Positions 11,881-22,799 of a DNA stretch of 64,000 bases are shown piece after piece. The notes below the pieces were generated by a model. The model worked only from the letters and a program-made list of their open reading frames with translations. It did not search any database and was not told where the DNA came from. The stretch covers positions 15,437,257 to 15,501,256 of the forward strand of contig NC_135156.1 in assembly GCF_050948215.1 (NCBI RefSeq). The letters are read 5' to 3'. Position numbers and translations under genes: made by a program. Numbering within the stretch: the stretch's first letter is position 1; every line of letters starts with the position of its first letter. Source of the stretch: Halictus rubicundus (taxonomy: Eukaryota; Arthropoda; Insecta; Hymenoptera; Halictidae).

Positions 11881-12510
11881 ATCACTGCGTTGCATTAATA
11901 ATCTGAACATTTAAGTATTATGGAATTTAATTGACTTTGGCACTGATGGCACTGAAAGTGTTAACAGAATCTTCGCGAATGCTTTCATTTCTGATGATTC
12001 AGGAAGACAATTTCCGTGTAAAAGACTGTTATATACTTTTCATAAAGTTCCCAACAAAAAAAAACGTCCTCAAGTCGCACGGTACATGTACTTCAAGCTA
12101 ACATAGTTTCCAAGAAAGAAGAAGAACAAGAAGAAGAAGAAGAAAAAGGAGTTTATTAATCACTTCGGGAAAACTTTCCGGGGGCAGCAGCACTCCTTTG
12201 AGATCGTTAATTGCACATGTACCTAGCCCTTAAACTCTCGTTCGGGAACGTGTCCCCGCGGTTCGAACAATGGCCTCCAATTTCACGATAAACCATTACG
12301 ATTACCTCGGATCATATTAGCCCGTTTCGGAGCGGCAGTTCCCGGTTACTCCATTATCGACGTAACCGTAGAACCGAGTTAATCGACGCGAGTCTAATCG
12401 TTTCCTCGGAATCGGACGCGTAGAGTTTCGAGGTAGTCGAGCGGTTCGCGATAAATTCGCGGGACAGCGTGGCGAACTCGGTAGAATAGTGCCGAGCAAA
12501 ACAGAATAAA

Positions 12511-12553
<43 letters not shown>

Positions 12554-12599
12554 AAGCAGATTAAAACGGAGCAGAGCACAAGTATAGCATAACAGAGGC
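11881..12599. other. Unassigned, with GAA and GA microsatellites
   Basis: An AAG/AAGA run lies near 12115-12150 and a pure (GA)n run at 12513-12551. The minus-strand frames at 12317-12664 read the GA run as Leu-Ser repeats and are not genes. Confidence 0.5.
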
Positions 12600-14125
12600 A
12601 GATTAGAGCAGAGCAGAGTCGAGGCAAACGACAAATCGATCGATTTCTCTACACTCTTATGCAACTTCTATACTCGAATGATTTTTCTAACCCAGACCAA
12701 AGCAGACTCAAGCAGACCAAAGCGAAGAGTTCAGCAGGTGGTAAAGCGAACGATTTCTCCAATTTCTCTACACTTTGATGCAATTCCTATACTCGAACAA
12801 TTTTTATAATGCGATTCCTATACTCGAACAATTTTTCTAATGCAATCCCCTTACCCGTACAATTTTTCTAATGCAACTCCTTTACTTGAATAATTTTTCT
12901 AATACAATTCCTTTACTCGAATAATTTTTCTAATGCAATTCCTTTACTCGAATAATTTTTCTAATGCAATTCTTTTTTCGAATAATTTTTCTAATACAAT
13001 TCCTCTACTCAAATAATTTTTACAATGCGATTCCTATACTGGAATAATTTTTCTAACGCAATTCCTATACTCGTACAATTTTTCTAATGCAATTCCTTTA
13101 CTGGAATAATTTTTCTAATGCAATTCCTTTACTCGAATAATTTTTCTAATGCAATTCCTTTACTCGAATAATTTTTCTAATGCGATTCCTATACTCGAAT
13201 AATTTTCTAATGCAATTCCTCTACTCAAATAATTTTTATAATGCGATTCCTATATTCGAATAATTTTTCTAACGCAATTCCTATACTCGTACAATTTTTC
13301 TAATGCAATTCCTTTACTTGAATAATTTTTCTAATACAATTCCTATACTCGAATAATTTTTCTAACGCAATTCCTATACTCGTACAATTTTTCTAATGCA
13401 ATTCCTATACTCGAACAATTTTTCTAATGCAATCCCCTTACCCGTACAATTTTTCTAATGCAATCCCCTTACCCGTACAATTTTGTAATGCAATTCCTTT
13501 ACTTGAATAATTTTTCTAATGCAATTCCTTTACTCGAATAAGTTTTCTAATGCAATTCCTTTACACGAATAATTTTTCTAATGCAATTCTTTTTTCGAAT
13601 AATTTTTCTAATACAATTCCTCTACTCAAATAATTTTTATAATGCGATTCCTATACTCGAATAATTTTCTAATGCAATTCGTCTACTCGACTAATTTTTC
13701 TAATGCAATTCCTATACTCGAATAATTTTTCTAACGCAATTCCTATACTCGTACAATGTTTCTAATGCAATTCCTATACTCGAATAATTTTTCTAACCCA
13801 AACCCAAAGCAGACCAAAGCAATGCAGATTTCAGCAGGTGATAAAGCGATCGATTTCTCCAATTTCTCTGCGCTCTAATGCAATTCGTATACTCGAATAA
13901 TTTTTCTAATGCGATTCTTCTACTCGAATAATTTTTCCAACTGAAACCCAAAGCAGAGCAAAGTGCGGCAGGTGATAAAGCGATCGATTTCCCCAATTTC
14001 TCCAGACTTCCGCCAGAATTTCCATACAAGAATCATTTCTCTGGCCCCGAGCAAAGCAGTCTAGCCCCGGCCAAAGCATAGTCGGGCAGGCGATAAAGCG
14101 ATCGATTTCTCCGCGGGTAGCCACG
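12600..14125. repeat. Composite tandem repeat around a minisatellite
   Basis: A larger unit recurs at about 12690-12790, 13795-13880, 13940-14010 and 14045-14110. It reads CCAAAGCAGA, then CAGCAGGTGATAAAGCGA and TCGATTTCTCC. Each is followed by one or more 31-bp units, and between the first two the 31-bp unit has expanded to about 33 copies. The following 14126-14436 holds nothing I recognise. Confidence 0.75.
12776..13797. repeat. 31-bp minisatellite, about 33 copies
   Basis: The consensus unit is AATTTTTCTAATGCAATTCC followed by TTTACTCGAAT. Variants recur in blocks, such as the TATACTCGTAC, CCCCTTACCCGTAC and CTTTTTTCG types. This suggests that blocks of several units were copied together. 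The unit is strongly AT-rich and has no coding capacity. Confidence 0.9.
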
Positions 14126-14436
14126 TGGCCGTGCGTTTCCTCGGAACGCTCCGGCACACGCCAGTTCACGGAACCCTTTATGCGAAATCGATCGGTGCGT
14201 GTTAAGCCCGCTCTCACAATGTTGCAGTTCGCGCTGCTTCTCTTTTATTGCCTGCTCCGAGCACTCCGGGAGCTACGTCGAGTGTACCAGGCATCGCGAT
14301 TCATGCTCGTTACGAGCGCGTCACGCCGAGGAACATCTGCCGATGGAAGCCATCGCATACTGTCGATGATCGTCATAATGCATCTACTTTATCGCGTTCG
14401 CCAATGTTGCCGGCTTTTAGACGGATTCACCTGGGA

Positions 14437-14870
14437 GACATGTAGCGAGGGAATTCAGCGCAACCTGTCGATACTCGTCGCAGTAAGCGTGATAGGTAAA
14501 AATGTAGCACGTGTCGCGTTCGTGCTTGTTGGTTTGGAACTTTTCGGTGGATTCGCGGGAGAGACATGTAGCGAGGTGATCCAGTGGATTTCGCTGAATT
14601 CGCAGAATCCCAGTGATTTTATTAAGCATCGTTAGATTCGTCGGAATTGCCACTGTGGCTTACTACGGCGTTGTAACCTTTCCGGACGGGGTCCCATAAA
14701 GGGACATGTAGCGAGGTAATCCAGTACATCGCGTTAATAGTCATTAGAAACGACGACGTGGAGAATATAAAAGGCAGATATATGACAATGCAATTTACTG
14801 TATATTACCAAGCTTCGGGGCGAATCTGTACGGGGGACATGTAACGAGGTAATCCAGTGGAGTTTAAGTA
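14437..14870. repeat. Tandem array, unit about 133 bp
   Basis: GACATGTAGCGAGG-type blocks recur at 14437, 14573, 14703 and 14836 (the last GACATGTAACGAGG). Each is followed by (A/T)(A/T)CCAGT or a variant. Only this core is well conserved. Diverged cores (AAGTATCGAGGCACC near 14989, AACTATCGAGGCACC near 15097) may extend the array. The plus-strand frame at 14180-14635 partly overlaps it and reads as chance. Confidence 0.65.
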
Positions 14871-15959
14871 ATCCATGAAGCAAGGAGACCCTTTGAATTC
14901 CAGCTAGGCATACAAATAAGAAATGTATTGAGGAAATCTGTCACATCAACACTCGTTACAAGCACCTCAGTGGAACCACCCAATGAACAAGTATCGAGGC
15001 ACCTCTGTATCGTCTCGATACTCGCTGCAAACATCACACTTCACGCGAAACCTAAAAGTACAGTGACAGAACGCTTCGCCCTCCCTCGATCGGGGAACAA
15101 CTATCGAGGCACCCCGGAGTTTCCAGTGGCAATTACCCGGCAGTAATTAAGATAATAGAGGTCTGCTTAGGCCAGAAAACCGGGGGGGGGGGGGGGAATT
15201 AGGTCGATTGCTATTCAAGAGGCCTGGCCGGGATTCCAATAATCGGGTAACCGTGGGGGGGGGGGCGTGCGGAGGGAGTGGGGGTAAAAAGAGAATCTCG
15301 GCGAGTCACACGGTTTACGGGCCATTAAGGAAACTCGGTTACTCGCTCGTTAAAGGATCGTTTACAAGTGGCTCGGTGTCGTTTACACGGTGTCGAAACC
15401 GTGGGGGCCGCCGAGCCACGAATAAAAGGGTCTCCTCGACGACTGTAAGGGGGAGCCGAGTCCTCGTGAATTTATGAACGCCGATAGAAACGGCGCGAAA
15501 GTCGGGTCCCGGTGAGAACACACCGCCACGCTTTTTCGCCCACCCGCGGGCTTCCACCCGATAACAGGCCCGTCCTGCTCCCCGCGATCCTAATGGAACG
15601 ATGAAAAATACTTTTCGGTAACAGCTGTCGGAACGAGGGCTTATCGGGCCGGTTGAACTCGCGACGCTTACCGGGAACCGCCTTCTATTTAAGAACTAGA
15701 CTGCCGGTTAAATTAGACGCCGTTGCGACCGCCAGCCCTGACCTACCCAAAGGTCCTAGAATACCGAGGACTCGGGTATTCTCGGCGCTGATGCTTCCTG
15801 AAAGCTGTTGCTGCTGCCAGACGCGAAATTAGGCGCGCGTTCCTCCCTCGATCTACCGTCGAGATCGCGTTGATCCAGCATTTATCTCTAACACGGAAAA
15901 ACCACTGTTCAGGCACCCTCCACGTCGTGCATTTTTATTCTCTTTCTGTTTCAATGTGA
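14871..15959. other. Unassigned; G-runs at 15182-15196 and 15256-15265
   Basis: Two long G homopolymers lie 60 bp apart. No gene is recognised; the frames at 15208-15557 are Gly/Arg-rich and compositional. Confidence 0.4.
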
Positions 15960-16465
15960 TAAGAACTGTTTATATCTATCTCCAGCACAATTTTCATATC
16001 TTTGGACAACGCAATAGCTCTTGGAGTTACTCGAACGACCAGACAGTTAACCCTTGGCACTCGAATGGCGACTGTAAGGCGCCACTAAAAATTGCTGTAT
16101 CATTATGCGAAATATTTTTCACATTATTAAATTTGTATTGTACGAGGAAATTTCACCATTTTCGTATGTGTAACATGAAACATTCTAGGTGGGAAGAAAT
16201 GTTTCGTTTTGGAGTCAAAACAGCTTCGAGTGCAAAGGGTTAATCTTTTTCCGCAGTAGTACGACTCAGACTGTCTGCCTCCCTTCAGCACCCTTCTGAT
16301 TTTTATGCAATCTTTTATTTTCCTAGAATCTTGACCTATCTCCAGCACCAATTTTGTCTCCGAACAACGCGATCGTCGCGACAGCCGATCTTTTATGGAA
16401 TTTTCTGTTTTCCTACAATTTTCGTCCACCTATGTCCGGCGCCATTTTTATCTCCGCTCGGTACA
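15960..16465. repeat. Degenerate tandem repeat, about 95 bp, split by a MITE
   Basis: TATCTCCAGCACAATTTT (about 15978), TATCTCCAGCACCAATTTTG (about 16336) and TATGTCCGGCGCCATTTTT (about 16431) mark diverged units. The last two are about 95 bp apart and share TCTTTTAT..TTTTCCTA(C/G)AAT. The MITE at 16051-16239 inserted between units. Confidence 0.6.
16051..16239. mobile_element. piggyBac-type MITE (family 1, subtype A)
   Basis: This 189-bp element is flanked by TTAA on both sides (16047-16050, 16240-16243). The ends are CCCTTGGCACTCGAATGGCG and, inverted, CCCTTTGCACTCGAAG. The internal CTGTAAGGCGCCACTAAAAA block defines subtype A, shared with 22062-22274, 32512-32753 (inverted) and 63501-63748 (inverted). 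Confidence 0.9.
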
Positions 16466-16959
16466 AATCGCGAAATGAAGGAACCCCATACAGATTCCAA
16501 AAGTGTCGCGAGTGAGGTCAATAGAGGTCCGCCGAGGTCGCTGAATCGCTATGTTATCGTTCACACAGTACCGCCGGTGATCAAAAAGGAACCAGACAGA
16601 AACCGCGGCTGAAAATTCGTGTCTGCCAACACAGCGGGAGAAATCGGCCGTGACCAGCTTTTACCCCCTGAAGAGGAAAGAATCGGTCGGGATGACACCC
16701 TCTCGCGTTTCTCGCGCGGGACGCACCGTCGGGAATCCGAAATTAGGGGAACGTCGTCGCCATCCGTTCTACTGGCTGCTCGTTTCTCATGTTCCCTCGA
16801 TCGTGAGCCGCGGGACGGACAAATGGAGCTTTTCTCGCGACACGGGACCCGCCTGAAAAGCGGGGAGTGAAGCGGCAAAAATTTATTTACCTGCCCGTGC
16901 AGAAATGTTCATTGCTTCCCCAAATATAAATGTCCGTCCATGTACGTTTTACCACTAAA
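16466..16959. other. Unassigned, CpG-rich
   Basis: Overlapping frames on three reading phases at 16561-16878 reflect composition. No motif is recognised. ATTTACCTGCCC near 16887 gives a weak minus-strand donor (CAG/GTAAAT) without an exon. Confidence 0.35.
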
Positions 16960-17480
16960 TCTACCGAGCACTAAAAGCGATTAGAATGTTATAACTCGTT
17001 GAAACGAAGAGGCTGTAATTACTTATATTACGTGCAATTTTTAGTGTAATATGTGCTTGAACCTTATTGAAGCATTTCCCGTAGAGGCAATTTCGTAATT
17101 TCAGTAATTGTGAAACAAAAAATATTACTAAACTTGCCAGGCGCTAGAAGCGATTGAAGTGTCATACTTTATGAAAATGACGAGGATGCATTTAGTTGGA
17201 TTATGTGCCATTTTTGGGGTAATATGTGCTTGAAGAAAGAAATTTATTGAAGCATTTCCCGTACAAGCAATTTCGTAATTGTGGAACAAAAAATATTACT
17301 AAACTTGCCAGGCACTAGAAGCGATTGAAGTGCCATACTTTATGAAAATTGACGAGGATGTGTTTACTTGGATTATGTGCAATTTTTTGGGTAATATGTG
17401 CTCGAAGAAAGAAATTTATCGAATCATTTCCCGTAGAAATACTAATAATTCTGAAGTAAAAAATATGAAACCGGTGGATT
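16960..17480. repeat. Tandem array, unit about 171 bp
   Basis: Three copies start at about 16968, 17141 and 17312 with GC(A/G)CTA(A/G)AAGCGATT. They share GTGC(A/C)ATTTTT, GTAATATGTGCT, CATTTCCCGTA and AAAATATTACTAAACTTGCC. Copies two and three are nearly identical. The frame at 17330-17686 starts within the last copy and is not supported. Confidence 0.85.
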
Positions 17481-17483
17481 CAG

Positions 17484-17650
17484 CGTCGCCAGATCGAGAC
17501 TTGTTCCCCCACTCTAATTTCCCCTTCTACCGCATCATTCCCCACTCCTCCGCCACGGGCGGGTCACGTGACGCGTTCCGTCACTGTCGTGCCGGTAATT
17601 GGCAGAGAAAGGGTAACTTCTCCCCCTCAATTCGTGATCCCTCTCCTCAT
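17484..17650. repeat. Dispersed repeat with CACGTG, copy 1
   Basis: This pyrimidine-rich block (CCCACTCTA, TTCCCCTTCTAC, TCCGCCACG) ends in GGTCACGTGAC (CACGTG at 17565-17570). It aligns with 37961-38180. Both copies follow AT-rich tandem-repeat DNA and have a CCGGTAAT..GCAGAG block after the E-box, so this is a dispersed repeat. No coding capacity is seen. Confidence 0.65.
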
Positions 17651-18309
17651 CTTGCGACGCTGGGTAGATTCAATATTAATTTCTAAAAAAAAGTGTGAGT
17701 TAAGAATTTAATATGTCCATTAATGTACTGGTTATTTCGTGAACCTATAGTGTACAGCCAAACGAATCTCGCATGAGATTCCAAATGCTTAATAAAGAAT
17801 GAAAAAAAGGAGGAGTCTGCCTACGGCCCGGAACTCTCGTTCCCAGCAAAATTGAGAGAGAGAGAGAGAGAGAAGAGTTTTCATAGAGAAACAATGAGAG
17901 ATCCACCGGTGTTTTTCCAAGCGACGGCCGACTGGAAAAACCATTTTATTTCCTGGCGGATTCATTTCCCTCCGGGGAGCGCGGCGAGGTTATTAACGCG
18001 ACGATAATTAATTCCTGGAAGATTCAGGGAACGGGCGTAAACGAGTGGCGCCCGCTCGAAACCCGGCTTGATGAATCGCCGAGGACCCGGGGGCTCGTTC
18101 TCAAAGGCGCGCCGGGAAATTTGGTGGAACTCCGTGAAAATCCAATTCGTGCTAATTCGCTGCGACCCGGCCGTCGCTCTCGCGCGGGCAGGCGCCCAGG
18201 ATTTCGCGTTTTTCCGGCCACCTCCGGCACGTTTTTCCGCGGAAAACACCGTCCCCATGTTGATAGAGATTAAACGAATCTCGCACTGGTTCGACCGTTC
18301 ATAAAAATA
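17651..18309. other. Unassigned, with a (GA)n run at 17854-17873
   Basis: No gene is recognised. The GC-rich part at 17950-18260 gives overlapping frames on both strands without domains. Confidence 0.4.
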
Positions 18310-19110
18310 CAGTCACATACGATCGAACATAGTGTGCAAGTAAGGAGTAGTCCAGTCTGCCAGATTTTGCGCATCTTTGGGATTTTTTTTTACGAAATCA
18401 GGAGACTCTAGCTTATTAAAATTTTGGGTACACATTTGCTATTCCTTGGACCAGACAGTGTATTTTTTCCCAATCGGAATATTCAAAAATGTAGGAGCTA
18501 CGCTTCCTAGAACAAGGTCACATAAATCGAACGTAGTGTCCAAGTAAGGGTTGTCCACTCTGCCAGATTTTGCGCATCTTTGGGATTTTTTTTTTACGAA
18601 ATCAGGAGACTGTAGCTTATTGATCTTTTGGGTACATATTTACTATTCCTTGGACCAGATAGTGTATTTTTTCCTAAGCAGAATACTCAAAAATGTAGGA
18701 GCTACGCTTCCTAGAACAAGGTCACTCGAACGTAGTGTCCAAGTAGTCCACTCTGCCAGATTTTGCGCATCTTTGGGATTTTTTTTTACGAAATCAGGAG
18801 ACTGTAGCTTATTGATCATTTGGGTACATATTTACTATTCCTTGGACCAGATAGTGTATTTTTTCCTAAGCAGAATACTCAAAAATGTAGGAGCTACGCT
18901 TCCTAGAACAAGGTCACTCGAACGTAGTGTCCAAGTAGTCCACTCTGCCAGATTTTGCGCATCTTTGGGATTTTTTTTTACGAAATCAGGAGACTGTAGC
19001 TTACTGATCTTTTGGGTACATATTTACTATTCCTTGGACCAGACAGTGTATTTTTTCCCAACCGGAATACTCAAAAATGTAGGAGCTACGCTTCCTAGAA
19101 CGAGGTGCTC
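18310..19110. repeat. Tandem array, unit 192-203 bp, four copies
   Basis: TCTGCCAGATTTTGCGCATC recurs at 18356, 18559, 18752 and 18944. Copies share CGAAATCAGGAGACT, GGGTACA(C/T)ATTT, TTCCTTGGACCAGA and GTAGGAGCTACGCTTCCTAG. Two intervals are about 192 bp, a multiple of three, so a 205-codon plus-strand frame (18551-19168) stays open and repeats its own sequence. This is an artefact of unit length, not a gene. Confidence 0.9.
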
Positions 19111-19622
19111 TTTAAGCGAAAATACGTCTCACCGAGAGATACGATTTAAACTGGTTCTAAAAATTTGAACCGAAAAAATGGAGTTCCATCAGTGCGAGTG
19201 CAGCTATGGTCTGGATACAAAATAAATAAAATATCACGTGGGAGCTCGAATTGTGACTCAAATCGAAATTATTGTTCAGGCTTCTTCTTCACTTTTGACG
19301 TAGTAACAAAATCCTACAAAGATACAACTTCTCCGAAGCTTTTACTCCATACGATAGTGACAGATCTTCCGAGGATCCTCACGAAATTTGAAGTCTATCA
19401 GACATCTGGAGATATCGAAGACATCTTGGGATGGGGTCGCTGTATCGAAAAATAAGGTTCCGAGAGAAACGAGGAGTCCACAACTTCGTTATTCCGAAGG
19501 AATTCGAGTAAATCTTTTCGCAGACATTTCTGAAGACATCGGATTTTTTCGAGAAAATCTCAGGAACAGGATATCCTGTTTGGCAAGCCGCAAAACTTGC
19601 GATTCGGCCGAGTAAAACTCAC
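19111..19622. other. Unassigned; flank of the splice candidate
   Basis: No repeat is recognised, although CACGTG occurs at 19235-19240. On the minus strand this region lies just downstream of the RS-exon candidate. Its minus frames (19489-19689, 19560-19811) run through both splice sites and have no domain. Confidence 0.4.
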
Positions 19623-19673
19623 CAACAGCCCGCATCCGGCCCCAAGCCGTCGAAAATAAAGCGAGGCACTCAC
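19623..19673 (-). other. Candidate recursive splice site with RS-exon (ratchet point 2)
   Basis: On the minus strand a complete 3' splice site ends at 19674: branch-point CTAAC 25 nt upstream, a pyrimidine-rich TTTCTTGTTCTCTG, then TTACAG. The next bases are a full 5' splice site, GTGAGTGCC. A second donor, TTG/GTGAGT, follows 51 nt later at 19622. Acceptor joined to donor with a nearby downstream donor is the known layout of recursive splice sites defined by an RS-exon (Drosophila and vertebrates). A normal 51-nt cassette exon is the alternative: it is open in frame as VSASLYFRRLGAGCGLL. A minus-strand TATAAAA at about 19728 could instead suggest a first exon, but does not explain the branch point and tract. 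Confidence 0.55.
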
Positions 19674-20439
19674 CTGTAACAGAGAACAAGAAATTATGTT
19701 AGCGGCGCACCACCCAGGCGTTTTATATTCTATAGAAGCCTCCGGTCGGCGGACGGCGAATTTCGCCGAAATTAGGCCAACTCGCTCTCTCTCTCTCTCT
19801 CTCTCTCGCACAGACTCTCCTACAAACTACTACCGCTGCCTTTTCAATCGACTGCGCGGATTTAAGCGGCGAAATTTTCCTTTGCGCGAACACTCGGCGA
19901 AGTTTTAATGTTTGGCAGAAACGACGACGGAAATGGTTAGGAACGTTTTCGGGCAAACTGTGATTTTTGATGTCTGATTCGCTGGTGGAGGTTTCAGCTG
20001 GCCGCTTTTGAGGCCGCGGCTCGTTAGCAAAGGTAACGCGGTAATGATTAATTTCTTTTGGTCTGCGACTGGTTTTAACGCTTATTTTCCCAGCGAATAT
20101 TCGAACCTCAACGAAGTAACTTGCGGGAGTTGTTGTAATAATTATTACCGATCTGTGGGAAAGTTTGCGTTATCGAGCATTGAAGTGACCAATTAATTGA
20201 AATTCGGTTATTTGCTCTTCATGCACAATTGTTTGCACGGAGCATATGTTCTTTGTCGAAGACAACGAGTATTCGTTAACGCACAGATCCTCGTTTAAGT
20301 CTCCAGATATTTAATACAAAGTTCTGAACGCACGTAAGCACACGGTGCGAGTAATTAATAGCTGAAAATGCATTTTGCTGCAATATGACCGATACGGTGG
20401 TCTAATTGATAGAAAACGGAGAGGAAATAAATTATTTTC
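19674..20439. other. Unassigned, with a (CT)n run at 19785-19808
   Basis: No gene is recognised. The acceptor part of the splice candidate occupies 19674-19702 on the minus strand. The remainder is ordinary mixed-composition sequence. Confidence 0.4.
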
Positions 20440-20905
20440 TTCTCCCGAGGGTTCCATCGCACCCCATCGAAGTGAAAAACTGCATTAAATCGTCTTGAGC
20501 ATTTTTCCATATCGAAAACTTACGGAAATAAAATATCCCGAGGGTTCCATCGCGTCCGCTCGAAGTTAAAAATTGGATTAAATCGTTTTGAACATTTTTC
20601 CACGCGGAACTTTAGAGAATAAAATATCCCGAGGGTTCTATCGCGTCCTAATAGAGATGAAAATTGCATTAAATCGTTCTGAACATTTTCCCATGCGGAA
20701 CTTTCGGAAATGAAATACATCCCGAGGGTGCTATTGCGTCCTATCGAAGTTAAAAAATCGCGTTAAAATGGTTTTGGACATTATTCCCGTGCCGAGCTGT
20801 AGGCAGTAAAATATCCCGAGGGTTCGATCGCGCGGCATCGAAGATGAAAATTGCATTAAATCGTTTCGAAAATAGGTTCCACGCGCAAGAAAATAAAATA
20901 TCCGA
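20440..20905. repeat. Tandem array, unit about 92 bp
   Basis: CCCGAGGGTTC-type blocks recur at 20444, 20537, 20628, 20721 and 20815; a diverged sixth begins near 20902. Units share AAAATATCCCGAGGGTTC, GCATTAAATCGT or a variant, and GAACATTTTTCCA. The minus frame at 20520-20720 is a by-product. Confidence 0.85.
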
Positions 20906-20931
20906 AGCGTTCAATTTGTCCCGGGTAAAAA

Positions 20932-20949
20932 GCGCGCGCGCGCGCGCGC
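20932..20949. repeat. Alternating (GC)n run, 18 bp
   Basis: A pure GC/CG alternation lies directly after the 92-bp array. Such runs can form Z-DNA (established property of the sequence class; not shown here). Confidence 0.9.
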
Positions 20950-21674
20950 AACCGTTTCATCAGCCCGGTCGACGTTCCCAACACGCCCCGCGGTTTCTGA
21001 AAGCCGATGTACAATGTGTGCACATACAACGTGGCCTATAGCGTGTATCCGCGGTGTATGTACACGGGCAAAGAACACGAGTCGAAGTGCAAGCATCTCG
21101 CATTCCAGCGTTGCCAGTGTCTACACCGGGGACTATATCAACGTCGAAACCGCCTGACAGTTCGTTAGGAGGCCGGCTAGAAAGAGGACTCGCGGAAAGA
21201 GGACACCAGTCGATTCCCCCGTCGCCGACACCTGTCAAAACGACCGTCCCGCCGTCTTCGTTTCGAAATTCTTCCTTCCGCTCTCTTCGAGGGAACGTAA
21301 AAGGCCGCGCGGAGCTGCGCCGAGCGGAGCCGAGCGGAGCGGCCTCAGGAAATTTCATCACGCGTGCCGGGTGTCAGAACGAGCGTCGCCGTCTGCATAC
21401 AAAACCATCCTTGCTCGCTTCTTCGTTCTCTCTCTCTCTCTCTCTGTCTTTCTCTGTCTTTCTCTCTCGCCACCCGCCTCTAACACCCATTATTACCTGT
21501 CCTTTGGAAACAAACTGCTCGACCTCTTTCCTCGACCCCAGAGACGTAACCTCTCTTTCTCATTTGCTGATAATAATCCCGCGACCGACGGTAGATAATG
21601 TCTGTCTTACATAATTAGACTCAGTCTCTGAGTATTTTATGCGTTTCTTTTCGAGAAAAACGAATAGTTCCGAT
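20950..21674. other. Unassigned, CpG-rich, with (CT)n at 21427-21470
   Basis: Short GAGCGGAGCC-type iterations lie near 21310-21340. Frames at 20960-21614 on both strands are compositional and read the CT run as Leu-Ser. No splice-supported exon is seen. Confidence 0.4.
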
Positions 21675-21817
21675 TTAAGAGCCAAGACTCCGTAGATTCG
21701 CGATAAGGTAGAGTGACCACGTTACCGACCAAAATGGGCGAAAAATGGTTTTGAAATTATGCAACAGTTACCGATCTGCTGACTCTGGAATAATCACGTG
21801 ACTACCGTTGGCTCTTA
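21675..21817. mobile_element. Short dispersed element, ends TTAAGAGCCAA / TTGGCTCTTA
   Basis: This 143-bp block has inverted ends of about 10 bp. Its left part (CCAAGACTCCGTAGATTCGC, GATAAGGTAGAGTGACCACG) recurs at 58065-58110 and 57849-57885. It also contains CACGTG at 21795-21800. No coding capacity is seen; its class is unknown. Confidence 0.6.
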
Positions 21818-22061
21818 GGTAGACAGATTAAAAGAATTTCAGAATATCTATGTATCAGAAAAAATTTCTATTTCTGATGCAAATAATTTTTATTTTGCGT
21901 CAGGTCCCACGATCTGTAAATAATTTTCTAACGATCGTAGCACCAAGGGTTGGTTTTCCCACGTAATAAACCTACTTGACCAAACACCAAATTGACAGGT
22001 TCCAGATTATTTATATTGGAATTGTTGAGATTATAAACGTTGCATTGTAGGACACGATTAA

Positions 22062-22274
22062 CCCTTGGCACTCGAATGGCGACTGCAAGGCGCCACTAGA
22101 AATGGCTGTATCATTATTCAAAATATTCTTTGCATTATTAAATTTGTTTGTATTGTACTCGTAAATTGCACCATTTTTGTACGTATAACATGAAAAAGTA
22201 TATGTCGAAGGAAAAAGTTCTAAATCGGAAGAAATGTTTCGTTTCGGTGTTAAAACAGCTTCGAGCGCAAAGGG
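22062..22274. mobile_element. piggyBac-type MITE (family 1, subtype A)
   Basis: This 213-bp element lies between TTAA 22058-22061 and 22275-22278. The left end and interior match the copy at 16051. The right end is CTTCGAGCGCAAAGGG. It carries an extra short segment (GAAAAAGTATATGTCGAAGG) absent from the 16051 copy, so the shorter copy may have lost it or this one may have a local duplication. Confidence 0.9.
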
Positions 22275-22799
22275 TTAATAAAAACATCTAAGAGTCTGAA
22301 TAGGCTGACTCTTGTAATTTTCGGTAAAGCAACGCGTGCAGGTCGCTTTTTGTGCTCGGCAGGTTTATCGTTAAAAGTGCAAGCGAATTGGTAATTTTGA
22401 GGCCGGGAGGTGTACATTTGTGCGACAGCGTTCGCGTGACAAAAGTGCAAGTTTAACGACAAGGCGGTGTAGTGCCACCTGATCCTTAATTTCAATGTAA
22501 ATGTACCGTCGTGTGCGGTTGCATCCATCTATCAAGAGGATAGTTTACACTAGATTACACTTGGCTGAGTCTTGTCAATGGCTGGAAGTTCGCCGCTAAC
22601 TCTGGGCTCATCGTGGGTGGTGTAATATTCATACCGTGTCAACCTCTTTACGACAGAGGCGACCTGCCCCTATTTATCAACGGTGTAGTTCGAACTACCC
22701 CATTGCTCAGACTAGGACAGCCTTGTTCGATCTTGCCGATGGTTCGTAATTTTCTTGACGGCTAGACTTCAACCACATAGTTAGATTAGCAATAGACAC
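22275..22799. other. Unassigned
   Basis: No gene or repeat is recognised. The minus frame at 22250-22528 begins outside the MITE and runs into it, with no domain. Confidence 0.35.

Noticed and set aside
12354..12664. Leu-Ser-rich minus-strand frames
   Set aside because: They read a (GA)n microsatellite on the opposite strand.
18551..19168. 205-codon plus-strand frame with three internal repeats
   Set aside because: The tandem unit is about 192 bp, a multiple of three, so one open phase is simply repeated. The peptide has no domain and the start lies inside a repeat.
19700..19735. Minus-strand TATAAAA as a core promoter before 19674
   Set aside because: No initiator is evident, and the branch point plus pyrimidine tract directly before CAG explain the segment better as an acceptor.
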